DNA from: Gari tellinella
Taxonomy: Eukaryota; Mollusca; Bivalvia; Cardiida; Psammobiidae
Direction of reading: 5' to 3'
Length of the DNA: 64,000 nucleotides
Assembly (NCBI GenBank): GCA_922989275.2
Contig: OV277861.1
Location: forward strand, 29,542,479-29,606,478
Shown: in pieces, positions 1-12,400 of the stretch
Position numbering within the stretch: the stretch's first letter is position 1
How the letters are laid out: each line of letters starts with the position of its first letter
Program-made: the position numbers and the translations under genes
Notes under the pieces: generated by a model
Seen by the model: only the letters and a program-made list of their open reading frames with translations
What the model was told of the DNA's origin: nothing
Database searches by the model: none

Positions 1-476
1 GCCAGTCTCGTCGGCATTGTAAATGTCATCTGCTTTATACTCATGCAGTATGCTTTGCATTTTCGTTTTCCAGTCAGATACAGCTTCTGAACTTGAATTT
101 ACGGCATTTGCTTCCCCACAGACCTTTTTGAACGTCAGGTCATGTCGTTCCTTAAAACGGTCAAGCCATCTGTGGAACACTCAAAGTTGGGGATCTGAAG
201 TTGTTCAGCAAATGTCTTAGCTTTTTCCTTTAAAACATCACCAGAGATTGGGATGTTTTTTTATCTTGCGTTCGCAAACCACTGCAGTAACGCAGACTCA
301 AGCTCGGGAAATTTGGCCTTTTTGTCTCTTTTTCTCTGAGAGCCAATGTCAGCTTCGAGAAACTTTCTCTTGATTTCTTCTTTGTTTTTGAGCCAGGTAG
401 AGATGGTATTAGCAGGAACACCAAATCTGCTTGCAACGTCCTTTTTCTTCACGCCTTTTTCAACCTCAATGATAGC
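1..476 (-). pseudogene. Tigger-like transposase, HTH region to start of DDE domain (broken)
   Basis: Translation of the minus strand gives a CENP-B/Tigger N-terminal helix-turn-helix with the motif GVKKKDVASRFGVPANTIST (about 469-405). A second helical DNA-binding segment follows, and the start of the DDE nuclease domain reads NADETG at 18-1, where the D is the expected first catalytic residue. The frame is broken by an in-frame TAA at 261-263 and by a one-base loss near 170-173, after which the reading continues in another frame. The rest of the catalytic domain is outside the window. It is a dead copy; homology is clear, the subfamily is inferred. Confidence 0.85.
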
Positions 477-2384
477 CTTCGGCTAAAACAAGGTATTTGG
501 CACACCAGTGTCCCACTTGGATCAAAAAATGAACTTTAATGTAGCATTTTGAAATTTAGAGCATCAAAATGTTAAAGCTTTGACCACTCATATCAAATCT
601 TGTTTTAAGTTTGCAGCTTCTACAAATGTATTTTTGTAGAGGTTTTAAAGTATACGTCACCTAAATGTTACGGACACTACATCAGGCATATAACAACACT
701 AATTTTCTTCAAAACATAACATATTTATTGATTTAAACACATAACTTCAAACATGGAATGTAAATAAGATAACTGAAATGAAATATAGTTGAATTCAAAT
801 TCAAAACTGATTTTTTTTTAATTTTTATACGTTGCCAGGCGCAAAACTTCAAAAAAATGAACTTGCAACGTTTCACCTAACATTTGTCATCCTCCGAACC
901 CAATGTTAAAATCACATCTATTTGCTAGTACAAGGACTTAGTTTTATATTCCAGTCACTTTTCAATGTTCAAAATGTGTTCAATTATTTTCTTTGGACAT
1001 ACAATTATCTCAAACCACTTTTGTTACGGACACTACAATTCCAAACTGTACCGTTAAGCTACAATGCCAAACTATTTAAAGCAGACATGTTTGTGTTTTC
1101 ATATAAGGGTAACCCTTACATTGTCTAATTCACTTGTTTGAAACTTAAAAGGCCCCTTTTGTTTACAATTTCAGGGTTTAAAGTGTCCCTATGGTATTGT
1201 CAATCAGCTCTTACGACAAAGTCACTTGTTTGTTTAGGCCATGTGCACAAACCCCCTGATTTTTTCATGTATTTAAGCCAACACTCCTCTTCATATATAT
1301 TTGTAACTTCTGCCACATAAACACATATGGATTCTTCTTTGGTTTCAAATCAAAAGCAAAAAAATCCCCAGAGTTGTAACTTTTGGACTGTTGAAGTTGC
1401 TGTGTGGTATTTTTTTGCTGTTTACTGTTTCTTAGCAGTTTCTGTTTCCTGTGGTTATAATCATCCTATTCCTATTCTGAAGCAGGTGTTTATGCTGAAG
1501 GCCTAGTTTTGATGGTCTTCATTCACCCTCTGATTGTCCTTTGACTTGCATGTACCTGTAATGGCAAGTTTTCTCTTTTCCCCAGTGACCTTGACCTCAA
1601 ACTTAGGGCCCGTTTTTTGCTTTCGAAATCTGTGTTTAGGTTTTAAAAAATGCTTATAAATGCTATTACTCTTGATGTCTTGTTTTTATAGTTTTGAGTA
1701 TATGGACAAGGCCTTTTCATGAACACAAAAAGTTCTGACTCTTATGACCTTGACCTCAGACTCTGTCGTTAAGATTCCAAATGTGCCTTCGGCGAGCTTT
1801 ATTGTATCTCTGACAACTCTATTCTTTCTAAGAGCAGCTTGTACATTAAATTTTGTACTTCAGGATCTGAAGATGCCATCAGGTTAATCTGTAGTATTTT
1901 CTTCTGTCTTAGTCAGTCTTCTTCAACCCTGAATATGTTTTAGGGTTTTCTGTCAATTTCTTCTCATCTTAACTCTCAGTGTAGTATTCGCATTTTTCTT
2001 CTCAGCTTCCACTTCAAGTACAATTTCTTAACAGCAGATCTAGTTTGTCCTAGTGATGAACTCTTGCTCTGATCTGCAAAATATATTTAAGATATATTGC
2101 CATTTCAATCGTTAATCGATTATTTCATAATAATAATTTCATGATTAGACCCAATTGAAATATGCAGCACTATATGCTATCAACTTAAAGTAATAAACTG
2201 TGCAGATACAGATCAAAGGGCTCTTAATCCTTTACTCCATAGCCTGTTTCTAGTATTGATGACAGGTGACTACTTAAAGCAGTTTGAAAGTAAAGCAGAA
2301 TGTTCCTTGAGGTGCATGCTGCTGTACTTTCAGCCTGCTTTAAGCTACCATTTACTAGAATAAAGAAAATGTTGTTGTTTTTAT

Positions 2385-3993
2385 TAGCTCACCTGAGCCG
2401 AAGGCTCAAGGTGAGCTATTGTGACCGCTCATTGTCCGTAGTACGTCTGTCCGTCTGTCCGTCCTTCCGTCTGTCCGTTCACTTTTACTTCAAACGACAT
2501 CTCCTCTGAACCCGGGGATTGTAGGGCGGATTCAAACTGCTCATGATGTTCCTTGGATGCTTCTCTACAGAAGTTGTCTAAATGAAAGAGAAAAAGCAAA
2601 AACTCTGCTTGAAAAAGCAAAAAAGCAAAAAATTTTTAAAAATCTTCTTGCTAAAAACTACTAGGCCCTAAGCTTTGATAATTTTACAGTAGAATCTCCT
2701 GGTCAATCCCTCTATAGTTTGTTAAAATGAAATTCCTACTAGGGTCACACTTGACGCCACCCTGCACAGTTTAAGTGCTGCTCTAGGCAGGTTTCACAGT
2801 ATTTTTGATGAAACAAAAGCAGAACTGTATTTTACCTGAGTTACTCTTAATATACTAAGGGCAAATAGCCACTATTTGCAAACATTTTGGATCCAGATCA
2901 GATGCAACATAATGCTGCATCTAATTTGGATCCAAACTATTGGTACTCATTTACCAACTGAACATGTTCTAAATTCTTTTATTTGTCATTTTTCGCATAC
3001 AGTAGGTTTTAAGCAGATATCATTTCAGTCTGGTAAGGGTAAGCCCACAGAGCAGTTGCTAATTCTACCATACTGCCCAGTATTTGACCTCAGCCACTGA
3101 ACTGATGGTCTTAGCTGAACATGTTGTCTGCTAAAGTTTAGAAATGGATCAGTCTGCTTCATACTTAGAGAAACAGGGTCTGGAAGTGATCCACTGACAG
3201 TTATGTAATTATGTCTTTTGCCATATTTATACATATGTTTAATATTCAAAATATGTATAGCAGACAGCAATTCAGCATAATAAGAGTTAGACCCTAGCCA
3301 AATTTCCTACTGGCAGAGTTACATAACTGAACTCAGGTCAGCTGGTCAGCTGATGAGGTTGCATATGGCGTTGTCTGCTATATTTTTATGCCCTGCAGTT
3401 GGGGGCATATTGTTTTTGTCTGTCTGCTTTTTTGTCTGTTTGTCCATTTGTTTGTCTGTCAGTCCACAACTTTAATCTTAGCCATAACTTTGTTAAAGTT
3501 AGAAACTTTATAACTTGGGTCATGTCGTACAAAGGTCAATGTCAATTTTGAGATATTTCCCAGTGTCATATTTTCTTGTCTTTGAGATAACTCCAGTTCT
3601 ACTGATGTTAACCCATTACCCCATACATATGCCTTTTTACGCCTTTAATTTATTCCTCCTCTAAAGAAAATAATTCCACTTTATATAGTCATAAACATGT
3701 AAGATATAAGAAATAGTATCTATATCTTAGTAGATGATAACTTAAAGCAGGTTGAAAGTAAAGCAGAGTGCGCAATAAATAATCATATGGAAATACATGT
3801 AGCTTGATAAGAAGAAGTGTCATGGATAATGGCCATAACTCTGCCAACAATATTTTTTTAAGTTATTCCAATTTGTCATGTTTTTTTTGTCTGGAAGATA
3901 ATTCCATTTACAGCTATATTAAAATGTTGTCTTGCCTATTAAGCTAAGGCACAATGACCTCAGGTGAGCGAATTAAGGGCCATGGCCCTCTTG
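2385..3993. mobile_element. GCTCACCTGAG-ended element with TGTCCGTCCG tract
   Basis: It begins with the short hairpin TTAGCTCACCTGAGCC, then a GTCCGTCTGTCCGTCC tract (2443-2480). It ends in CTCAGGTGAGCG...GGCCATGGCCCTCTTGT near 3960-3993. Within it are an E-type hairpin (2877-2940), the start of a second element (ATGCCCTGCAGTTGGGGGCAT, 3390-3410) and a half copy of family A. No coding potential was seen. Exact ends and target duplication were not resolved. Confidence 0.55.
3610..3772 (-). mobile_element. Family A MITE, 5'-half relic
   Basis: A reverse-oriented family A copy that stops abruptly at the hairpin centre (GAGTGCGC at about 3766-3773), so only one arm remains. Confidence 0.65.
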
Positions 3994-6029
3994 TAATATA
4001 TATTTATGACTGTAGAAAATGGAACAATTTTTTTCAGTGAAGGAACAAATTAAAAAGTGTTGAAATGTGTATCTTTGGAGTAATGGGTTAAAAGAGTTTT
4101 TTGATGTTGGATCTATAATCGTTTTTCATAAATTGTTTAGGCTTAGATTCTGGGGCCCTTTCAAGATCTCAATAATGTGAGTCTATATTCTATACCATTT
4201 GAACTATCTCGTAACCTTTGACCACACAGTTGCACTTCTTTTACTTGCAAACAGTATAAGTTTTGATTAGAAGGATCTAAACAAGAGCTCTCTGAACCTT
4301 TACATTTAGTTATTTTCAAATTTCTCATACATGTTAAGCATTATAACATTTGCACTACAGATCTGACTGAACAGAATTATATTTTAGAAGAATTCATAAA
4401 TGTTGTCAAACACAGATCATCATGAGTTGGGATATGTGTGCTTTAGACCATTTGTTTCTGTAGAAACCAAGTCAAAATTGTCTGTAAGTGTATAGCCTGG
4501 TCAAATGGCATAGATAATGAAAGAAACAGATGTGTAAATACTTAAATAGATTGCCTTCAATAAATTAAATAGATCATGTAGTGTCCATAACATTTTTGAC
4601 AAGAAGAAATAAGTTTAGGGAATACATGATTGCTGTGAATCAAACAGACACTAAGGTTTTACATATGTTGTTTAAAAGGCCTATATGACTTGATACAAGG
4701 AACACAATTTTATTTGATGTAATACATGAGTCAAAAAATTCTTTCAGATTATTTGCATCACTAAATTTGACTTAAATGGTGTTTGAAATATAAGAGAGAA
4801 AGATAATGATCACTTATATTGGGTTAATTTCAACATTTGTTTTGTTTGGGAACATTATTTAAAAAAGTCAGATGTAACAATTGAGTGTTGGGCTACTTGA
4901 GCATGGTTACAAAGAAATGCCTGTAATATGTTACGGACACTACATTTTATCAACAAGCAATGCTTTAAGTCTTTATTACATACCTTTGCCATCATTTGGA
5001 CTCAAATTGTTGGTTTTGTCCATTACTCATGACTTCTTTCTTTCAGTTTGACATGATAGAAGACTATTTCAGCCCTTTCTTGTTAAACTGGGCACTGGTC
5101 TGTTGAACTGGAAAATTTCTTGGAAGCACACCCCTCTTTCGATTGCAATATAACATCTTACTATTGTTGCATCAAACAAGATTTTCTTGTATTTTCCAAG
5201 AGTATGTAAGTGATGGAATAATCCATAACAAAACTTATTGCTCTGCAAAGCAGCAAAACTAAGAAAAAAGCTCTTGAAGTTTGATATGATGAATTATCAG
5301 TTTAAGTGTACAATTTTTGTAGTGTCCGTAACACTAAAATCACGAAAACAACTATCTTTCAAATCAAGGAAATCTTTAATATTTTAGCTTTTGTATACAA
5401 ACCTTCATAGAAATAATATTTGGAAATTTAAAATGTCTAATGTAAATACAAATTGACTTTCTAAACCCACTGTTACGGACACTACAGAAAATTCATTTTC
5501 CGCTTTTCCGCATTCGAATGCTAAAATTTTATAAATGCAAAGTGCAAATTCAAAGATATTTCGGTATTTCAAACTTTGATTAAAAATGAGTCATTTTAAA
5601 CACTAACCTCCAGTTTATTGACAATATAGCAGTTCTTTACAGACATATAACAAAGCATACCCTCTGTGAATCTGATGATGAGGCCAAATCACCTATTTCA
5701 GTTATACGGTCATAACTTTCTTAATATACTGTCTATTTTCATCATCCACCTATAAAAACTTAGTAAACAAATACATCTATGAGACTGTCTTAATTACAGC
5801 TGATTTTAAGGTGGTTAAAATATTGTATTCTGAGCTCAAAATTAAAATTTATTGAAGTGGGACAGCATAACGCTTAAAAATGGCCATTTTTGGGGCATAT
5901 CTGTTACAATATCTCAACAACGGAGTTAGATATTGACTTAAAATTTTGAGGCTATCAAGATTGGTCATAGCCTCAAATATTGAATGCAAGAAAAGCATTG
6001 GTTCTCTATTCAGTTACTTTCAGTCATCA

Positions 6030-7706
6030 TTTTTAGCTCGACTTTTTCAAAAAGTCGAGCTATTGTCGTCACCCTGTCGTCTGCGTCTGCGTCTGCGTCT
6101 GCGTCAGCGTCTGCGTCTGCGTCTGCGTCTGCGTCAGCGTCTGCGTCGGTTAAGTTTTTGCTTAAGGTTTTTGTAAGAGTCCATTTCTCAATAACTATCA
6201 AAGGTATCCATTTGAAACTTGGAATAGTTGTTCAGTATTAAAAAGGGCAACTCATTACAACAAGACAGGTAACCCTGGGATTTGTCATTTCAGAGTTATT
6301 GCCCTTGTTTTATTTACTTAAAAATTATAAATTAACATATCTCAATAACTATCAAAGGTATCCATTTGAAACTTTGAATAGTTGTTCAGTATCAAAAGGG
6401 CAACTCATTACAACAAGGCAGGTAACCCTGGGATTTGTCATTTCAGAGTTATTGCCCCTATTTTATTTACTTAAAATTATAAATTAACATATCTCAATAA
6501 CTATCAAAGGTATCCATTTGAAACTTGGAATACTTGTTAAGTATCAAAAGAGCAACTCATTACAACAAGGCAGGTAACCCTGTGATTTGTCATTTTAGAG
6601 TTATTGCCCTAGTTTTATTTACTTAAATATTATAAATTAACATATCTCAATAACTATCAAAGGTATCCATTTGAAACTTTGAATAGTTATTAAGTATCAA
6701 AAGAGCAACTCATTAAAACAAGGCAGGTAACCCTAGGATTTTCCATTCCAGAGTTATTGCCCCTGTTTTATTTACTTAAAAAATATAAATTAACATATCT
6801 CAATAACTATCAAAGGTATCCATTTGAAACTTTGAATACTTGTTTAGTATCAAAAGGGCAACTCATTACAACAAGGCAGGTAATCCAGGGATTTGTAATT
6901 TCAGAGTTATTGCCCATGTTTTATAACTTAAAAATTGTAAATTAACATATCTAAATAACTATGAAAGATATTAACTTGAAACTTTAAATACCTGTAAAGT
7001 ATCAAAAGAACAACTCATTACAACAAGGTAGGTTACTCTGTGATTTGTGATTCCAGAGTAATTGCCCTTGATTTATTTACTTAAAACTTGTAAATTGAAA
7101 TATCTTAATAACTGTCAAAGGTTTTAACTTGAAACTTTAAATACTTGTGTTATAACAAAAGGGAAACTCATTCAAACAAGAAAGGTGACCGGGGATTTGC
7201 CATTCCAGAGTTATTGCCCTTGTTTTTATTTACATAAAACTTGTAAATTGAAATTTCTCAATAATTACCATAGGTATTAACTTGAAACTTTTAATGCTTG
7301 TTCAGTTTCAAAAGGGCATCACCTTTCAACACAGCAGATAACCATGGGATTTGTCATTGCAGAGTTATTGCCCTTGTTTGACTAAGAATTTGTATATGAA
7401 ATTATTCAGTAACCGTAGAAAGTTATTAATTTCAAACTTCCAATATATTTGAATACTTGTTTAGTTTCAAAAGGGCAACGCATTACAACAAGGCAGGTAA
7501 AGCAGGCAAAGATATTGTCCTTCTTTTGACTTATAGTTTACTTTAAGTGGAATGTAGAATGTCCAAGTATGTTTAAGTTGTTGTTGCTTACAAACTTCTA
7601 TGATCAATAGGGCATTAAACACCCATACACATTCTTTAAGTTTGAAAAATATAGCCGTCTCAAGTATATGAAAGTCGAGCGTCCTGCACCCGTTTGCGGT
7701 GCTCTC
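6030..7706. mobile_element. AGCTCGAC-ended element with about 147-bp tandem units, copy 1
   Basis: It starts TTTTTAGCTCGAC followed by a short palindrome (TTTTTCAAAAAGTCGAGC) and a GTCTGC/GTCAGC hexamer tract at 6078-6148. About nine degenerate tandem units of roughly 147 bp follow, containing AGTTATTGCCCTTGTTTTAT and AAAAGGGCAACTCATTACAA. It ends GAAAGTCGAGCGTCC...TTTGCGGTGCTCTC. Its ends match copy 2 at 12771-14407, which fixes the boundaries. The long frames in it only translate the tandem repeat and are not genes. Confidence 0.75.
6078..6148. repeat. GTCTGC/GTCAGC hexamer minisatellite
   Basis: About twelve hexamers, mostly GTCTGC with two GTCAGC. The second element copy (12820-12847) has only about four, so the tract is variable in length. 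Because the period is a multiple of three it leaves artificial open frames (Ala-Ser and Asp-Ala repeats). Confidence 0.85.
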
Positions 7707-7741
7707 GTTACTCTACTGTGCCAAATACCTTGTTTTAGCCG

Positions 7742-7981
7742 CTTGTATTTTGTGTCATAAGTCTGTAGATTCATTTTCCTCTTTACACCTCGTTTTTCCG
7801 ACCCAACTGATCTAGGTATCCCCCCGCATGACACGGGTCCTTCCCTAGATTGCTCAGTTGTGAAATTGGTCTGCCCAGCTATCCCCCCGGATTGGTTAAC
7901 GGGTCCTTCACTGGACAGTCCATGATCGGAGCGAGATTCATCTGCCATGTTGTGGAGCTCTGAGAATAGAACCCTGACCAC
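7742..7981 (-). pseudogene. Tigger-like transposase, N-terminal fragment
   Basis: This is the 5' end of the same transposase gene as 1-476. ATG codons lie at 7981 and at 7948; the second gives MADESRSDHG. The fragment is polar and low in complexity, and ends in a basic stretch KRGVKRKMNLQTYDTKYK. At 7742 the frame runs into the terminal repeat of the inserted element. If one copy of the CTT duplication is removed, codon AAG here joins codon GCT at 476 in frame, which gives KYKAIIEVEKG, as expected for this family. Confidence 0.85.
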
Positions 7982-8546
7982 AGGTTTTGCAGCATTATTT
8001 ATACGATTTCAACGAGACCTTAGTAAAAACTTCTCACACAGTTTGGCTTGTTTCGTTAATTGTTGGTCCGAAACAGCCTTTGCGGTTTATTTACTCATTC
8101 GGATAAATTGGTGTCATACAGCCTTTAAATATGGCGGCGATGTAATTATCATTAACGAAAGCTGTGAAACAATTAAAGGACACATTTGCCCAATTATTAC
8201 TGATTACATATGATTATACAGCGTGTAGGATTAAAAGAGCAACCCTCTGCTTGATGACACGCGAAGGTGTGAAAAATCAGCGTCAGTCTAGCGAGTCATG
8301 TAATCCGTTGATCCAGGTTAGTTGACAGACAATCGATGTTCGATACATTTGTGGTATTTTATGTTGGATTTATATGGAAAGGACTGGAAAAAAACTTCGA
8401 TACAACGGGGAATTCGATTCACATAACTTCGATTCATGGGTTTATTTTTACAAGGAATATATAGTGGAAAAGATCGGGACTTCAAAAAAACTTCGACACA
8501 CCGGGGTATTCGATTTATCGAAGTTCGATACATAGAGGTTTAACTG

Positions 8547-9464
8547 TATTTGCAAGTATTTGTTAAGTTACCAATAGTTTCAAACAGACTTGTTCATATT
8601 TTGGTAACTAAAAACATCTGAAAGAGAACTTAATAACCCACTAGAGCTACTTAAACGAGTTATATAAAATACCAGGGTTTTTCTTAGGCCAATTGGGAAT
8701 GACTCCAGTTCCAAGCTAATTTGGAAAAAATTGAGTCGTATTTAGTCAAATTGGGAAAAAATTGCATCGTTTTTAGTCAAATTGGGAATCTTGCATGGAT
8801 CATATCAAACAGTTAACTATATAAAATTCAAACTGAATTTGACTGCTAGCAATAAATTGTCCTCTGTAAGGGTATGGATCTTCAGCTGGCATAAGCAGGA
8901 TTTGTTTTAAAGATTCTTAAAACAAACTCTATTCAATCATAACTCTTTGAATTGGGAATTTTATTACCAAAGATTGGGAAAAAATGGTCAGTTTGGCAAT
9001 TGGGAATATTTCCCTTTATGGATACCAGTTATATAAGGAGGAAAAACACTGAATACAGTTTTTAGAGGCTGGTGATGTTTTGACTGTCATACTTAAGTGA
9101 CCATGAGTAGCATGCATGGCGCCCCTTTCATAAAACTTTGTACGTCAAAATCTGTCGTAAGTCAAAACATTAAAATGCATTTAATTTCTGATTTCTCCAT
9201 CTAATCCTGTCTTGTGACATCTCTTTGGAATCGTCTTTTCAAGATTTTTCAGAAGAGATGAACAAGACAGGATTAGTTGGAGAAATAAACAATAATTGAG
9301 ACTTTTATAATCTGACTTACAACAAAATTTGTCTTACAAAGTTTTATGAAACGGGCCCCAGATATATAACAATCTGAGGCACATGGTTCTGGAGTGAGCA
9401 ACAGTGATATATTAAGATAAGTGTTAAATGATGATATTGAAGTATAATTGCCTTGTAATTTCAG
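8547..9464. other. Non-coding stretch upstream of the first visible phosphatase exon
   Basis: The part 8690-9010 repeats the phrase AATTGGGAA at least six times at irregular spacing. The part 9119-9362 is a fold-back repeat (listed separately). No exon carrying the expected metal-binding DGHGG motif of the phosphatase was found here. Confidence 0.6.
9119..9362. mobile_element. Fold-back MITE (GGGCCCGTTTCATAAAAC family), copy 1
   Basis: The outer arms CCTTTCATAAAACTTTGTA and the reverse complement AAGTTTTATGAAACGGGCCCC flank inner arms ATCTAATCCTGTCTTG / CAAGACAGGATTAG and a centre TCTTTTCAAGA. A related copy lies at 16248-16432. Confidence 0.7.
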
Positions 9465-12400
9465 GTGCCAAGGTGGCCCAGTATGCTAGCTGTAACCTCC
9501 ACAAGAAAGTCATAATGCAACCTGCATATGGTACGTACAGATCAAGATCTATAGCTTTTACCCCTACCTCATAAATAGTAAATATATTGATATCCCATTT
9601 AATGGTGATACATAGTGATCAACTAGCAAATTTGCCGACATGATAATCTAATCAGGGGTGCCATTTCTCCGGATTTTCTAAAATCTTAAAATTTTTATCC
9701 TAGCAGAGGGTAGCTTAAAGCAGGCTGAAAGTAAAGCAGAATTCGCCTTAAGGCGCATTCTGCTTTACTTTCAACCTGCTTTAAGTATTTGTGATTGAAA
9801 AATAGAAAATTTGAAATTCTTATGATTTTTCATGACCAACTTATGGAAGCCCGGTCTAATTGAATTTAAGTACAGGTGGCAAGTCTATAAAGGAAGATGA
9901 TAGTATAGCAGAAAGTTCCTAAAGAAGTTTTCTGCTTAATTTTCCTCTTTTATTGAGCAGTCATCTGCCATAAACACAGAATTACCATTTATAACTACCC
10001 CATAGCCTGTTTCTAGTTTTGAAAAAAAGGTGACCATTTAAAGCAGATTGAAAGTTAAGCAGAATGCGCCTTATGGCACTTTCTGCTTACTTCCAACCAG
10101 CTTTAAGCTACAACTGCTAGGATAAAGATAATATTTCTTATAGTTCACGTTTATAGATGTTAGATGTGAACTATTTTCTTTAGGGGAGTAAAAAGGTGTA
10201 TTTATTTAAGAAATGAACTGATTTTTTTTGGCGTTCAAGCGAAATGAATGACAGAAAATTTTGACAAATTTTGACAAATTTGCCGATAATTTTCTGTCGT
10301 TCATTTCGCTTGAACACCGAAATAAATCAGTTCATTTCTTATATTTACAATATATTTGCTGTAATTTCTAACATTAAATAGACATTTTGTCAGTACGCAT
10401 GTATGTTTAATCCATATTAGATGTCGATAACACGAATAATGTGTACCCTATAAGGAACAGCCATGTCCGATTTACTGAATCTGTGTACATTGGAAAGCAG
10501 AAAAAATAAGTTCCATTGTCAACAACTTGACAGTTTGGCGCGAAAAATGCAGATTTATGACGTCATTAGAAGTGACGTAATTTTAAAGTAGGATAAATAT
10601 ATCGGGGTTTTATTGTCATAAAGAAACGCAGATATAGGTCGCTGTTTATAAGGTAGATTCTTATGTCAATTTTCGTGCAATTTATCTCATTTATAAAGAA
10701 GAATACTAGTGGTTTCCACTAGTAGGAAGGCATATATCGGTTAAGAACAAATTTTGAAAAAGTTCCGCCAAATGTTTGCTGCCCCAAGTTCCAAAGATTA
10801 ATTCGCGAATGAAAACTGCATATGCCCCGCCTCCCCTTAGAAACTTTTCCACAAGTCCCGCCCTCTCAAAAATTGGTGTTTATATGAAATGAACACACTT
10901 TTTGTCAAAGGCACATTATGCTTTACTTTTAGTCTGCTTTAAGTCATTACATGTTTTCAAAATCAGAAACAGGCTATGGAGTAATGGGTTAAACAATTTA
11001 TAGAATGAAACAAAACTCAATCCCTTTCTCATAACTTGTTTCAGTGTTGAGACAGATGATTGCTTTAACACTTTGGGGGTCAAATTAATCGTGAAGTTTT
11101 TACCCTTTCACAATTACTTAATTGTCTGCTTCAATATTGTTGTCTGCAAGATTAATTGAAAGTTAGATTTTAAGAAGTAAGACTTTAGAAATATGGAAGC
11201 GAGTGTTAAACAGTTGGATCCTGATCAGATGTCGCATAAGGCAGCTTCTGATCTTGATCCAAACTGTAAAGTCGACTTTTTGCGACTTCGGCATGAAAAA
11301 GCATTTATTTGAAGGAAAAAAAATTAACAAGTACCCTCATGCTTTACAAGAAATTGATAGTTGAAACTGCTTTAACCCATTACTCTATAGCTTGTTTCTA
11401 TTTTTGCTGACAGGGAATCACTCTAAAGCAGAATGAAAGTAAAGCAGAATGCGCCTTACGGTACATTCTGTTTTAGTTTAGCCTGCTTTTAGAATCTACT
11501 AGAATATTAAAAAAATATTTATTACAATACATATTCTGATAATTCAGGACTTTTTGCGTAAAAAAAGTGTATCTGGATTAATGGATTAAGTAGGCTGAAA
11601 TTACTTTGCTATTAGCTTTCTTTAGCATAGCCACCTGTCTAAAACAAATTACATGTAGATTCTGATATTTATTATTTTTTGCAGCACAAAACCGGGTAGC
11701 TGAAGCAATGAAGTTTGGATTTTTGCAGTTAGATGAAGACATGACCAAAGGTATACAACATGAAATAATTTTGTGATGATACAACAGTCTGTGTCATGCA
11801 TCCCTATCAATCAACGATTTACCATACATAAGTAGAGCTTTTGTTTAAAAATCATCATGACTTCAGGGCTCCAGATAAGATTGAGTAAATCGAACAAATC
11901 AACCATTTTTTCGCTCATTTCAGCACCAAATGCTATGTTATAACTGCTCATTTGAATTTTCTCAAAGAGACAATTCTAATGAGTTGTAAAACCATAGGGT
12001 TTAATGCAGTAATAAAGACTTTAGCTTTTCAAATACTCACCTTATCTTGAATATCAACGTCAAACACTTTTCTTTTTTCTAGAACTTTCAGGAATGATAC
12101 ATGTCAAAATTGTAACTATAAAAGTTGAAAAATTGAAACTTCAATAAACTAACCATATTACATTGTGATTTACAGTCAAACCTATAAAACTCTGAATAGT
12201 GTGAGTCTAATTTATTTGTATTTTTTAAATCTATTTCAATAATTCTAGCTCCCTCAACTCTTTACTCCCTACAAACACATTTTTACCCCTCTAATTGTTT
12301 AACCCACTAAAGAAAATAGTTCCAATTTATACAGTCATGAATATGAATCATAAGAAATGTTTTCTTTATCCTAGCAGATGATAACTCAAAACTCAAAGCA

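Larger units (their letters stand above)
2225..4091 (+). mobile_element. Family A hairpin MITE, split by a nested element
   Basis: The left part (2225-2384) holds the family A end and the hairpin core; the right part (3994-4091) runs to GGAGTAATGGGTTAA. The two halves are separated by the GCTCACCTGAG-type element at 2385-3993. This fixes the order of insertion: family A first, the other element later. Confidence 0.7.
666..5486. repeat. Six dispersed copies of the 16-mer TGTTACGGACACTACA
   Basis: Copies on the + strand lie at 666-681, 1022-1037, 4929-4944 and 5471-5486. Copies on the - strand lie at 4577-4592 (one mismatch) and 5318-5333. All fall inside the 480-7741 element and outside its nested insertions. 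Repeats of this kind in both orientations resemble the subterminal transposase-binding repeats of CACTA-type elements. That function is an inference. Confidence 0.75.
480..7741. mobile_element. 7.26-kb element with 25-bp TIRs and 3-bp TSD, unclassified
   Basis: Perfect 25-bp terminal inverted repeats lie at 480-504 (CGGCTAAAACAAGG...) and 7717-7741 (reverse complement). The 3-bp target duplication CTT is at 477-479 and 7742-7744. The target is the coding frame of a Tigger transposase, so the pre-insertion sequence is known. No transposase-like reading frame was found inside, so it appears non-autonomous. It contains nested elements at 2385-3993 and 6030-7706; removing them leaves about 4 kb. 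The 3-bp duplication and internal repeated 16-mers recall CACTA/EnSpm elements, but the ends do not begin CACTA. PIF/Harbinger or Academ relatives are alternatives. Confidence 0.8.
1..8546 (-). mobile_element. Tigger/pogo-type DNA transposon, split by a later insertion and cut by the window edge
   Basis: The right terminus reads CAGTTAAACCTCTATG on the minus strand, starting at 8546, and is followed outward by TA (8547-8548). CAGT-type ends with a TA target duplication are typical of pogo/Tigger elements of the Tc1/mariner group. The transposase lies on the minus strand in two pieces (7742-7981 and 1-476) separated by a 7.26-kb insertion. The stretch 8050-8546 is terminal non-coding DNA with repeated TTCGAT motifs (for example near 8396, 8429 and 8509). 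The other terminus is beyond position 1. Confidence 0.85.
9531..11684. other. Phosphatase intron, filled with MITE relics
   Basis: It contains family A pieces at 9700-9786 (hairpin only), 9996-10208 and 10912-10991 (right half), a fold-back at 10199-10345, an E-type hairpin at 11212-11274 and a full family A copy at 11370-11588. The part 10350-10910 is mostly unique, with a TGACGTCA-like stretch (10558-10580) and the small palindrome ACTAGTGGTTTCCACTAGT (10708-10726). Confidence 0.65.

Noticed and set aside
5984..6241. Alanine-serine and aspartate-alanine repeat proteins
   Set aside because: They come from the GTCTGC hexamer tract, which is open in several frames on both strands.
8547..9464. 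Missing upstream phosphatase exon with DGHGG
   Set aside because: No matching codons with an acceptor and donor were found on the + strand.
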